DNA from: Ananas comosus
Taxonomy: Eukaryota; Streptophyta; Magnoliopsida; Poales; Bromeliaceae
DNA length: 64,000 nucleotides
NCBI RefSeq assembly: GCF_001540865.1
Contig: NC_033636.1
Coordinates: forward strand, 8,928,688-8,992,687
Direction of reading: 5' to 3'
In this document: positions 1 to 21,200 of the stretch, piece by piece
Layout: every line of letters starts with the position of its first letter
Position numbering within the stretch: position 1 is the stretch's first letter
Notes under the pieces: generated by a model
Seen by the model: the letters and a program-made list of their open reading frames with translations, nothing else
Database searches by the model: none
What the model was told of the DNA's origin: nothing
Made by a program: the position numbers and the translations under genes

Positions 1-8568
<8,568 letters not shown>

Positions 8569-10201
8569 TGGAAAAGTGATTTCTCATGCAATAGTTAGGA
8601 TGTGAGTGCTAATTATATTGTTATTGTCATAGAACTATAAGATTCTTCTCGCCATTTGAGGGAAGAAATGAGAAAGCAAAAGAGGTCTGATGCAGTGAAA
8701 GAAACATAAAAATGGTCCGATGGCGCGGAAGGAGAGCCTGTTTGCATCATAGTAGTTTTTGTGCTGTAAGCTTGGAAATTTTGTTGGGTTTTTCGTTGTT
8801 TGTTTTGTTCTCTCTTTTGCAATTTCGTTGGTTGAATACTCCACATTTGGTGGGTTGTTACGAATAATGTATAGCGATTATTCGGTGAAGTAATAGTTGG
8901 GAAATCATTGTTGGGGATTAAACCTTGTTTTTCTTCTTTCTGGAGAAGAAAAATGCTTAAAGATATTTTTTTTGTCCATTTGGGAAACGGATTTATGATT
9001 CTAGTACCTCGGGTTACATAAACAGGTGTCGTAGGCTCGTAATGGTATCTGTGCTCTATTTTATCCCCAACAAGTAATTGATTACTTGATTTGCACCAAT
9101 GCAACGATGCCTCCCTTTTGGAGCCCAACAGCCCGGCACGGCATGGCCCGAAGCACGGCCCGACCCGGCACGGCCCGTGCCTCCCGGGCCGAAGGGCCCT
9201 GCCTGGCCAGAGGATAGACAGTTTGGGCCCGATACGGTCCAGTCCGAAATTAAATTCGGGCCAGACCTGACCGGAGCCCCGAGCTCGTTACAGCCCCAAA
9301 AATGTGGGCCGGCCCGGCACGTCCCATATTACACCCCTAGATGTAACTAACTAAATTCGACACCACCAAATTTTGTGCGCTGCTTCATTACCATCATTAG
9401 TGCTCCCTAGTGCTCCTGTAACGCGTGACTAATAGCTCTTCCGCATGAGAATCCCTAAGGTACCATTTGGTTCGGGTATAAGCAAGAACTAGCTATCACA
9501 ATGATAGGTACAAGTATGAGGATAAGAAAAATAGTATTTGGATGAAAATTGGGTTCTTTCCGAGGAAAAGAACAATTTTAGATAGTTTTATAAAGAAAAT
9601 AAAGATGTTGATGGGAATAACCGAGAACTACTATTTTCGGATAAAAAATTAGCGTTTGGATATAAAGAAGAAATAAGGGCCTATTTCTATCCCTATTCTC
9701 TAACCAAATGCTGCCTAAGGAAAGCGCCCATGTTTTACCGTATGTAAATAACTAAGTTTTTTTTTTTTTTTTTTTTTTTTTTGGTAATTGACTTCGACTT
9801 GAAATGCGCCAAAATCAATTATGCTATTATGAAAAGTTTGAATTTTGACCAAGAAGGAAATTACGACGAATCAAACCACAGAGGTAGACATTTATGGCCA
9901 AAATTCACTTCACCCTCCACATTTGGTGAAACAAATAACACCCCAACGTGAAAAGAGTTTTGTGATAATTTGTAGAAAATAGAAGAAGCAATTGTTTACC
10001 AACAACAATCCCAAGATTGTTGAAACGTCAGCGGAGATTTACTGTGCTTGAAAACTGAACATTCAGGTTTGTCACTTACACAAAAAGATTACATCAAGTT
10101 CGTTCCGAACGATTCTTACAAACTTACAATATAGGGTTTTTTGAAACATAGAACACATAAATCCCCGAGTTCGAGGGCAACAACTTTTTGGGGCCCTACT
10201 C
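8569..10201. other. Intergenic between GOGAT and SDE2 (convergent genes)
   Basis: 8569 to about 9060 is AT-rich and probably GOGAT 3' UTR. 9125-9345 is a GC-rich block of degenerate repeats of the type CCCGGCACGGCCCG, a low-complexity interspersed repeat rather than a gene. 9454-9720 is a small MITE (listed separately). 9756-9781 is a T run. About 10080-10201 is probably SDE2 3' UTR on the minus strand. No other coding signal is seen. Confidence 0.6.
9454..9720. mobile_element. Small MITE with 7-bp target-site duplication
   Basis: The body at 9461-9713 begins TACCATTTGGTT and ends AACCAAATGCTG, so the termini are imperfect inverted repeats. It is bracketed by direct repeats CCTAAGG at 9454-9460 and 9714-9720. 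An 8-bp duplication with one mismatch is also possible, which would suit a hAT-derived MITE. No open reading frame of note. Confidence 0.7.
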
Positions 10202-12979
10202 CTATTTCCCTCCGGTCACTGGCCTTGCAAGCACCTTCTTCGGTAGTTTCTCAATAGGAGTTGTTTTAAGCAGGAAAAGCCTGGAGGCACGCTCTTGCAA
10301 GGTTCCTCCGCATTTCAATCCGCGAGTTTGAAGCTCTGTTTTCAGCCTCTCCATGCCAAAAGCCTAAATAACAAACATGAATTAGCCATTATTGATGTAA
10401 GATTTAGCCCGCTAGTGCTTAAGAAAATAACGAAAGGAACAATGAAGTATGGAAGGACATCAAAAAGAGACTGCTCAGCATTCTACACAGCACATACTAG
10501 AAACTGGAAAATGTTGCTATTGATTGAATAGATTGCATTCTAATGAAACTTCAGAAGCGCACACAGGGACTAAAACATTGAGGGGATGACGGATCAGTAC
10601 AAAAACAAAATCGAAAATTCCAAACGTGAAATTCCTAAAAATCATGAGCCAGTTTTGAGAGGTTTTGGGCAGATATTTTTTTTGTCAAACAGTAAATTAC
10701 TTAATTGTACATTGTTCCTTAGATTATAGGTAGTTTTCTACAGTTCTTAACTCCTTTGGTTTTCTCTTCCATGTACCACCAGTACTAGACCAAAAAACCC
10801 CAACTTAAATGTAAACAGGCTTCTAGCCATGCAAAACCAAGTTATGCAAGTGTATTCAAAGCTTCTAACCATGCAAAACTAAACTAAACTATCTTCTCTT
10901 TTCAAAGTATCATAAAAAAACTGAAAATACTTTTAAAGGCTTAATCATCCTTACTATTTCTAATATAACATTTTGAAGTACATAAAAGAAGTTAAAAAAC
11001 CCCATTGAGAATGAATATGCCAATTACCAACAGAAGAGGGACAACGGCGAAGCAAGACTTCAATTCTTTAACAACACTACATAACAGACGGACATTACAC
11101 AGTAAATCCGTATAGGTAGATCAATAGATTATGAGAAGCAATGAAGCTAACACACTGAAGGCGTTAAAAGCAGTAAACTCCCAACTTTTGGCTCAGACGT
11201 GTTCCAGCAAGAGATCAGGCCGGCCAGCTAACGGATATATCTACATGATATTCAGTGCTAACTTTTAACTTTTAAGAAAGCGTTTAAAACAATTACAACA
11301 AAAACATGAAAACAAATACCAAGAATTTGAAACAGAGCAGGCGCAATAAAGGTTTAAACATCCATACCTCCAATTCTGCAGCTGAATTATACGTACTGAG
11401 GTTCAACGGCTCCTCCAAACTGGGAGAACCAGTGCCCTCCTCAACTGTCTCCGTTCCACCATCTACCTCAAGTTCCTTTTGGAGCAATTCAGGTTGGACA
11501 ACATTTTCCATCTCCGGATTTGAATTATTTTCTTCCGGCACTTCTTGGGAAAGAGAAACGGCACGATTCTGTGCATCAGCTGCATCAGGAGCTACTGTCT
11601 CAGCTTCAACACTGCCATCTGATTCCAGCTTATCGTCTCCACTTCCAGAATCCTGAGCCTCTTCCGAAGATTCATGACCACAATTTCCATTTAATACCTC
11701 CAAAGCACTCTTCTTGGAGTCCGCACCAGAGGAATCTCCTTCAGATTGAGAACCGGAAACCAAATCCAGATCTGAACAGCCATCCTCGACCTTGTTTAAC
11801 CCATCTGAGCAATTCCCCTCATCAAGAACTACAGACTTCTCATCCCTACCATCACCACCATCATCTTCTTCATCATCATCACCATCTTCGTCGCTGTCAC
11901 TTTCCTCCACATTTTGCTTTCCCATCCTAATGCAGACACGCCACATCATCAGTCTCAGACCCAAAACAGAAAATTAGAAAGGTAAAAGCATATCGACCTT
12001 ATCTGAAACAGATATCTGAACTTCAAATCCTATCATCTACTACCTAATCTTATATTACATTTGATTCATCATGTCCAACATCAAAATTCAATAGCTTCTC
12101 TTCTTTTTTTTTTAATCTTTTGAACTAATAATTTAGCAACCTAAGAGAATATTTTGCTATTTAATCAAATACTCTACCAAAATTCGACAAAATTTTATCA
12201 GAATTTTTCAGAAAAAATCATTTTTTTAAAAGAATCTGGTGCCCAATTCAACATGAGCTATATTTTAAGTAAAGTTTACACAATTATGAACTTATATAAG
12301 AACCTTTGCATAAGAATTAGCTTGGTATAAAAGAAAGAACCCTAAAAGCATACCATATCTTCAACCGCTTCAGAGAGGGCTCAGAAACGGGCAAGAGCTT
12401 CCGCTTCGATTCCTTGTATCGTTGGAAGGATTCGCGCACCGATTCCTCCACCTCCTCGACGCACTTCTCTGCGTCCTCCCGGAACTTCTCAAGGTACTTG
12501 TCGACGGCGGTGGAGGAGTTCCTCTGCACCTCCTTGGCCTTCTTCCTCAGGAACTGCTCCGCGAGCTTCTCCAGCCTCCGCTCCTCCGCCTCCGCCTTCC
12601 ACTCCTCGAGCTTCTTCTCGGCATTCACATGGCGGAGGCGGCGCCCGCTCATGTCGCGGCACGCGTCGAAGTTGCTCGTCTTCTTCTGCCCCGCCTTGGT
12701 GGCGGCGCCGCGGAGGAGGGAGCCGAACCCGCCCTTGCCGCCGCGGAGGCGGAGGAGGAGGGCGCAGGAGGGGAAGAGGCCATCGTCCCCCGAGGCGGAG
12801 ATTAGGGTTCCGTCGCCGATCTCGCGGGATCCTGTCACGACGCGTAGGGACCCGAGGGGGACTCCGCTTCGCGCGACGAGGTCGCGCTTTAGGGCTTCGC
12901 CGGAGATTGTGGGGGAGGGGAATTGAAGGCACTGGGTCGTGCCATCGAGGAACCTGACGAGCATCTGGTAGATCGCCAT
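10202..12979 (-). CDS. SDE2: Splicing regulator SDE2 homologue, three exons
   Basis: Seen: on the minus strand, exons 12979-12354, 11926-11368 and 10363-10202 join with GT-AG borders in frame to 448 residues ending in TAG. Residues 1-81 form a ubiquitin-like fold ending in GGKGG (80-84), the site where SDE2 proteins are cleaved behind the Ubl. A conserved basic region follows ([33 protein letters not shown]), then a Lys/Glu coiled coil, a long Asp/Glu/Ser-rich acidic segment (exon 2) and a C-terminal SAP-like module ([20 protein letters not shown]). Known family: in fission yeast the cleaved Sde2-C joins the spliceosome and aids excision of particular introns; the human protein acts in replication stress. 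Start: the first in-frame Met (13012) would add 11 residues, but [13 protein letters not shown] at 12979 fits the Ubl start. The third exon is too short to stand out alone; it was found by reading the reverse strand. Confidence 0.93.
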
Positions 12980-15228
12980 TGTTGCCTGATCTCGAGATCT
13001 CTCGATCGACAAACCCTAATTCCTCTCTCTCTCTCTCTTGTTGAAGACGACGAAACCCTAGCGTTCGTACTTCGTAGAGAGAGAAAGGGCGTAAAGAGAA
13101 AATCCTCCTCGCCCAAATCTACTAAATAATATATGGACGGGACAATACTGTGGATCAAACCGACACTTGAATGTGGTCGGTAGCTCAGGTTGGGTTCAAC
13201 CCGATCCCGACACATCCGACTCGTTCTACGAATCGAATTCGACCCGAATCCGAATTTTATTAGCATTGGGTTTGGTTTCGATTCGAGCCCAATCTGGGAT
13301 GTACCTCTTACATCGGATCCGACAGCTGAGATTAGTTTGAATTTTTTATTAAAAAAAACTTGTTATTTTCACCCTTTTTAACTCCCTTTCTTTTCCTTCT
13401 AATTATTTCCTTCTTTCCCGCTCACTCTTGTGTTGAAAAAAAACAGGGGTGAGAATAAAAAGAACATTTATATTGAGCTAATCTCATCCATCCATGCGAA
13501 AGCGAGGAAATTGTAAAAATATTTTCTCCAAAGTCAAAACGAAAGCGACTTGATTTAACCATTAATTATCAGATTACTCTAAAAGCCCGATTTTTAAAGT
13601 CAAATAGCTGTCTCTAATTCGTCATTAAAATAAAGTGTCGAGGTAGTTAAAAATGTACGGAGATCCCTCAACTATAGTATTTTTTAAAAAAAAAGCTAAC
13701 CTTTTTGATTATGTACTTAGGGCACGATTTAGGATTACGGAGAGATTGCGTTACGTGCGGTAACAAACGACGATAGAAAAATATTTTGTTTGGTTCCATG
13801 TATGATGTTACGTTACACATATTGCGGTTAGTCGGTTACAATATATTTTCTGCGTTACCATAAAAAACGCAGAAATATATCCCTATATATTTTTTCTCAT
13901 CTCTATTCTATCTAATAGCGTTAGATAAATATCAATACCCAACTAAGCCTTAAACCCGTAATCATTTATATTAAAGCGGGTTGACAAAAAATTTAATGAT
14001 TGGCATTTAAGATTCTAAATAAAATTTTATTACTTCACATTTTTAGTTGAATTTATTTCTAAAGAAAAATTGAGCAAATAAGATAGCTTAAAATGCGTAT
14101 ATATAGATCATATTTGAATTCAATTTTGAATATTTGCTGATACATGGATTTATATCGCTATTTGTATTAGTTTTGTTAATTCTAACTATAGATATGGAAT
14201 CCAATCAAAAACTGGAATTTAAGCCTTGGACTGGATCTGAATTTGTATTTTGATTGAATAGTGCCTGATCCATTTTTAAAAAAATATTTTCCACTCTCTT
14301 TTAAGACCTTAAAATAAATGAATATTTCATTCAGTTTATATAAATATATATTTTTTATTCATAGGATATATTACACTTGATGGATAAATGCTAGGAAAAA
14401 ATGTATATACTTTTTTTTTTTTTTATACACCATTGTATATCAACTTTTCATAATACAAAATCATCTTTGAATCGTTAATAAGTTTTACTAAGAGGATATT
14501 TGTGTTAGTGAGAATTGGGGTAGTAATGTGTAATATTTGAAATTTGAAAGACTATTTTGTAAAATCTCCCTTGAGAAGAACCGCCCAAATTTTTGGACCA
14601 CGTGGTACCACGTCCCTTATTAATTGACTCTGAAAAAGATTAGGTCCCTCATAATAAATTAACATGGGAAAAGGTAAAGACGAGGAAATTTTCACTTTGA
14701 GCCTGAAATTTTTATTTTTTTTACTTTATTAAGGAAAAAAAAGGTTTCAAAATCATGTAAATTTTCAAAAGAATAAAATTTTAGTCTTAGACCAACTAAT
14801 TTTTTGCATCAAACTGAGATTTAATAATTAGGAAATACAAGTATCTAAGTGCAAAAAAACTCGAAAATGATAGGACTCATTGCTTAAAATACAAAGAGTA
14901 TGAGGCGTTTTATGCAAAAAGTGATTGAATAACGAGCAACGGCTCCAGCGTAGAAATAAGAGAGAGAACCCCACGCAGAGCGCGCTTCTCCCGCTGAGGT
15001 CAAAAAATTAAAAAATAAAAGGAAAAAAAAAACCCTAAGGGCGATTTCGCGATCGATTCATCGTCTCCTCGGCTTTAGATTATTCGATCGAGCATTCGAT
15101 TGGTTGCGGCGCGGGATCTGATTGTGCGGAGCATTAATATCTGGTTTTGATTTGTTATATTTTGTGTATATTTGTATATATATAGAGAGAGAGAGGTGGG
15201 AGGGGGTAGGAGGAGAGGGGAGGTGGAG
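12980..15228. other. Intergenic between SDE2 and LACS (divergent genes)
   Basis: 12980 to about 13130 is SDE2 leader. 13140-13340 is a degenerate repeat rich in CGAATCCGAA-like words. 13650-13676 matches another copy at 63061-63089. 13845-13888 contains a strong hairpin. The rest to about 14930 is AT-rich with no coding signal. From about 14940, GC rises into the LACS promoter and 5' UTR, with a telo-box-like AAACCCTAA at 15030-15038 and a GA tract at 15183-15195 shortly before the start codon. Confidence 0.6.
13011..13060 (-). promoter_or_regulatory. Telo-box pair in the SDE2 5' leader
   Basis: Plus-strand AAACCCTA occurs at 13011-13018 and 13053-13060, just upstream of the SDE2 start, separated by a CT-rich stretch. 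The motif (TAGGGTTT on the gene strand) is a known element of plant promoters for translation and growth genes, bound by TRB and Pur-alpha type factors. Its activity here is inferred. Confidence 0.5.
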
Positions 15229-18200
15229 ATGAAGCACCTTGTGGAGGTGGAGAAGGGGAGGGAGGGTGCCGATGGAGCCCCCTCCGTCGGCGCCGCTTAC
15301 CGGAATGCCTTTCTCAAGGACGGTTTCCTGACGCCGATCCCTGGGCTTGATAGTTGCTGGGACATATTCCGGTAATCATCTCTCTCTCTCTCTCTCTAGA
15401 TAGATTGATGGATATGTAGATTGATTCATTCGTAGATAGTTTGATCTGTGTAGATTGATTGTGTGGTGCAGAATAGTCAAATTGGTTTAATTTGAGATCA
15501 GTTTCGGAGAAGTAATTTTAGTAAAAGAGGAAACTTTGGGAGACATAATGGAATGGATTTTTGATGTCTTACTCAAAGTTATCTCCTTGCTGGTCAAATT
15601 TGGATCTTTTAGTGGTGAGATGGTTCTTAATATGTGCTACTTCATAGGGAATCACCTCATGAATTTTATGTGTTCTCTTATAATTGTTATAACAATAACA
15701 GTGGTGAAATTGAAGGTTTCAACCTGTTATTTTTGCTTCTCTTTGTTATGACTTACATTCCAAACAACTCTTCAAATTCGCAAAGACTAGCTTTTGCTTT
15801 AGTTCAAACTGCAAAATGCTTGAGTCTGCTTTTCACATTTTGCGTTACTTATTGTTCAATCTTTTTTCTTTTTTTTTGGACGAAATAGCCCAATTCTTTT
15901 GATTTAGATTTTTTCAAAAATTGTTTTTCCTCCTTTCAATGTTATTAGCCTGCTAAGTAACTCTTTTTATTTCATTCCTCTTTTGCTGATATCTTTTACG
16001 TGGTCGATTGCTGTTTTCACACGCTTGGACCTCTGATATAGTTTAGCTGTGGAGAAGCATCCTAATAACCGAATGCTTGGTCGGCGTGAGATTGTTAATG
16101 GCGAGGTGCGTTATCATCCTGGATTAGTTACATGTTAACATCATCCATACATATATATCTTTCTCTGAAAGTTAAACTAAGCGAGAACACTAGCTCGATG
16201 TACATACATAAATATTTTTTTGCATGCTCTGACTGTGAGTAGTTTTGGTTCTTATGTCTTTTATCAGGTTGGTAAATACGTGTGGCTAACTTACAAGGAA
16301 GTATATGAAACTGTTGTGAAAGTGGGTGCTTCCATTCGAAGTTGTGGAGTACAGAAGGTAAGGATGATATATTTCTGTTATAATGTAGTGGTTACTTATT
16401 CAGATGACTCGACAGCGCAGGACAATTTTACAGCTGAACTAGCTATTCACATATTTGTTCTGTAAGCTTCCTATTCATGAACGGAGTGGCATATAGGAGG
16501 TGGTTCTCAGTTTAGTTTGTGCTGAAATTATGTTTTCCGATAACTAGAGTACCCTCAACTGGGAATACTCTGGCATTCATTATCATCACATCAACATTGG
16601 TTTTTTTCTCCAGTTCGACGAGTGCCTAATCATGCTCCCTTTTAGATGCCTAGGATAATTTCTTTAGTTCAGAGAGAAAATGGTTTACTTCTGTTTCTTT
16701 GTAGGTGTGGCCTGGTGTCTTCAGTAGAAATAACCTACAGGAACAGCATTCTGTGACTGTCATTTTAGATTCGAAGTTGTGTATACTTGATGATATTCTA
16801 GTGCTTACGAGTATATATAAATTATTCCTTGGCAGGGAGGTCGTTGTGGTATCTATGGAGCTAATTGTCCTGAGTGGGTTATCAGTATGGAGGTACAGTT
16901 CATTTTTCGTGTACTTTTGCATTTTATTGGTCCGGCATAATTTTCACTTCTCTGACGCTCTTTATTTTATTTTCTATTGTGTTTAGTTCTCCACATCTTA
17001 ATCAGTTAACTTATCACTAGTAACTGTTAAGCATGGCTACTCGCTATATCCCATTAGTCTAATTGAGAGCCTATGTCGACTATCTTGTATATCTGGCTTC
17101 GAGGAGATTTTTCTTTGACATGTAGCCTTTATCATCTGCTTCTCTTTCTTTACCTTATATTTCTCTGTGTGCAGGCTTGCAACGCTCATGGGATTTATTG
17201 TGTTCCGTTATATGACACTCTTGGTATGTATTCTCTTCTTAGTAGACTTCACATAAAATTGTGCAGCAACTGCCTTGGAAATATAGTATGGGCGAGAGTT
17301 GAAATATGTGGAGTCATCCTGGTTGTACAAAATTTTTTTTCCATATTCATATGACGTCTCATTTTTCACGACAAGATTAAAAGTATTATCTATCATTATG
17401 GAATTACCCTTTAAAATGTAAGTTTCACTCTTTTATCAAACCTGTTGACATTGTGAACTGTCTTCCATTGTTTTGTCTCGGTTGTAGGTGCTGGAGCAGT
17501 GGAGTTTATTTTATGTCATGCTGAAGTTCAGATTGCTTTTGTTGAGGAAAAGAAGATTGGAGAGGTATGTTTCATTTTACCGTGGTTGCAGAAATATTTG
17601 TTTATGAAGGACATCAATCCTACTCCATGACATTATTTCATTGAATTCATAGAGAACTACATACTCAAAATTGCAAAAAAAAAAAAAAGAACAGGATATG
17701 AAACTCATTGTTCTGGAGTGGTAGTGATACTTTTCTCATTAATAGTGATATTAATTCTTCAATATTTTAAATCTTATTGACAACTTGTAGAGGTATGTTA
17801 AATGGCATGAATCAAATTTGGAATTTGCCTATTCTAAGTTTGCACTTTCTGCAAATCAGTTTCTCTTGCAAAAATCAACAATATTCTTTTGCAACTATTT
17901 TCTTCACTTTCTAATCTAGCAAAAATTCTGGCATCTCTATCACATACCAGTGATATCACTAATGTCAAAGTAAATATTTACTGCATGAATGGTATTCCGT
18001 CTGCCTTACTTGCATTTCATTTGAACCTGTTGAAGTTAACTAAATATTAGGCTGAGCATTGGAAGCACGTTACTAGTATTGTGCTAATTAGCATGTTATC
18101 TATCTTGTATCAAATATTTTTTTCTGAAAAATATCATAATCCATTGGAAATTCCTCTGTTTTTCCAGGTGTTGAAAACCTTTCCTAATTCAACCAAATTC

Positions 18201-21200
18201 TTAAAAAGTAAGTTGGATAATGTTTATCGTTGTTTAACACTTTAACTGTTTGTATTGCATATATTTCTTTAGTGATAATAATGATTCTCACTATATTTTC
18301 AGCAATTGTGAGCTTTGGCAATGTCAATCCTGAACAAAAAGAGGAGGTTGGAAAACATGGTCTGGCAATCTACTCATGGGATGAATTTCTGCTGTTGGTA
18401 AGATTTACTTTATTTTTGGCAGATTTGACCTGTTAAAGATGACACTCAACTTTTGAAATTATATCTCACCTCTAGTTTCTGGTGAAATGTAATTCGGATG
18501 TTTTCACCTTTCAATTTGACCTAGAGCAAGTTCAGTTGTGAAATAATTCTGCTTCTACAGTTTAATAGCTTCTGAATCTCTGTCTTCATCTTAAACTTTT
18601 TTCAATGATAGATTTACTTCTCTTGGTTTGATACAATGCAAACTTAAATTTTTGCCGTATTTTGTTTGCAGGGAAGTGATCAACAGTTTGATCTTCCCGT
18701 GAAGGAAAAGACTGATATATGCACCATTATGTATACCAGTGGAACAACTGGTGATCCTAAGGGGGTTATGATCTCCAACAGGAGCATTGTTAGTCTTATT
18801 TCTGGTATTGCTCATGTTCTCGAGTATGTGAATGAGCAGGTTAGAAATTCTTATTATCTTTGTCTACCAAAATATCAGAAAGTTTTCTCTGCATCATATA
18901 ATGCATTGATTACTTGAAACTTGAAAGTAGTTCTTGTGTTTAGTAACTTAGTTACTGACTTCCTAATATGTTTTTATCCTTTAGTAACTTAGTTACTTAC
19001 TTCCTGATGTGTTTTATCCTTTTTTCTTTTTCCCCTTTTCGCTGCGTACAGGTGACTGAAAATGATGTTTATTTATCTTATCTCCCTCTTGCACATATAT
19101 TTGATCGGGTGATTGAAGAGTTCTTCATTTTTAGTGGTGCTTCAATTGGATTTTGGCGTGGGGTATGGCATTCATATAAGAATTTGTATTTTCTGCAGAT
19201 TCTTACACCTTTATTTAATTAGTAAATTTTTCACATTCAGGATGTTAAGTTGTTAGTTGAAGACCTTACAGAGTTGAAGCCAACAATTTTCTGTGCTGTT
19301 CCACGTGTGCTGGACAGAATCTATACAGGTAAAAAGGTTGAAATTGATGCACTACAAGCATGATTTGAAAGAGAATATTTTCAAAGTTCTGTAGCGATAA
19401 AGTATTTAAGCTGTATTCCTTCCAAGAAAGCAGTCAGGCGTTTACTTTGATGGCACATTTATTTTTGTCAATTGCCATGAACTTTCAGGACTGCAAAGTA
19501 AGATATCCTCTGGAGGCTTCCTGAAGCAGAAATTATTCAACATTGCTTACAGAATGTAACTCGCACTTGTCTTGATTCTTGATGCTCTTAGAGAAATGCA
19601 TTTTCTTATGATTTTTCATTTATTTCAAAGTATTTCTTTCAATCAGTCTGCTTTACTCCACTTGATATTTTTTATCTTGAGATGATAGCTGTCGCTTATT
19701 TGGCATACTGCCTCTTATTTTTTTGGGGAATTTTCCAGCAAATTACAGAATATGCTGAAGGGAAAAAAGCATGAGGAAGCAACTTCAATTTTTGATAAAA
19801 TAGTCTTTAGTAAGGTAATTGAAAATGAAAATTATCAGATTCGTTTGACATGTCTAATATCCATCAAGCAGTCCCAATATTCTTGTCTTTGTTATGTTGC
19901 ATGATGTATAGATAAAACAAGGATTAGGTGGGCAAGTTCGGATCATTTTATCTGGAGCAGCTCCTCTAGCTAGACATGTCGAAGAATTTTTGCGTGTGGT
20001 GACTTGTGCGCATGTTATACAAGGCTATGGTATACACTGCTGTGCACTTTTTTTATTTCCTCCTTTTACTTGGGTAAAATGTATCCTTTGAACATACTCT
20101 TTAATTTACTTCTATTGTGTTGGTACTTTAATTTTTTAAAAACTTCATATGAAGTTAGGATTTATCTCTGCATGCTTAATTACAAGAAAATTTAGAAAGT
20201 TAATGAGCTTAGTTTGCATTTTTTTTAAAATTCCTTTTTAATATCTGATATCTAGTGGGATTTGGCATTTATAATTCCTTTTGTATTACATAGAGTCTGT
20301 GGAAACTCCCCATCTTTCCTCATATGGGCAGATCACATCTAATTTCTTGTTCATTTGTAACTCATATTGACAGATATCATATTCGTGTGATATCTTTGTA
20401 CTACTAGTGAGTCGATTTATGTAGAATTTCGTAGAGATTGCATTGACCTAATTGAACACTTCCCAAACCTGGTGCCAAAGTGTTGGAAGGGAGAAAGCAC
20501 TTTCAGGTGAAACACCAAAGCACCAGGACTTTAATTTGTTAATCTGTAACTACCAATGTACAAAAGGACCTCTAGGGGCCTTATGTTGGTAGTCTCTTGG
20601 CACAACTCTTAGTCTCACTAGAATTTCAAACATATAACCTCCCCTATGTTTTTGACTCTTTCTGGAACAAATGATAAGGGGTTTATCCAAACCCATGGCC
20701 AACTAATATAGCCGATCAACTCAAATTATACTAAAATTGAAATAAACCAAAATGCACAAAAGTAATAATCTGAGTAAAAGTTCCTTGACCTTAAGATCTA
20801 TCTTACATGACTTGCCTCTTGTAGAGTATGATGTGTATGATGTACAACTTCTCTTTGAGCACTAATAATATCAGGCATACAGAAAATGCCAGATTTGAAT
20901 TCCATGATGGCAGTCACGATATGTGATAGAGATTTATTAATGCTCGCCGTACGTGAAGCAATCAGAGGACTGCTGGTTGGTTTCAAGGTTTCTGGACCTT
21001 ACATGCAACTGGAAAGAAAATAACGCTGATGCTTAGGAACTCATTTTGGAGACGAAAAACCAACAAAATTTTTCCTATTCTTAGAAAATTTAACAGTGTC
21101 GTTTTTATTTGTTAAGCTGCTCATGAGTCAGATCACTGGCCAAATCAGATTCTAATTTAGTGAAGTGACTAGTGAACCTATTCTGATTGTTCTGTTGTCT

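Noticed and set aside
9099..9350. 83-codon Pro/Arg-rich frame
   Set aside because: It is translation of GC-rich degenerate CCCGGCACGGCCCG repeats, with no family resemblance.
12422..12932. Plus-strand frames across SDE2 exon 1
   Set aside because: They are mirror images of the minus-strand coding exon.
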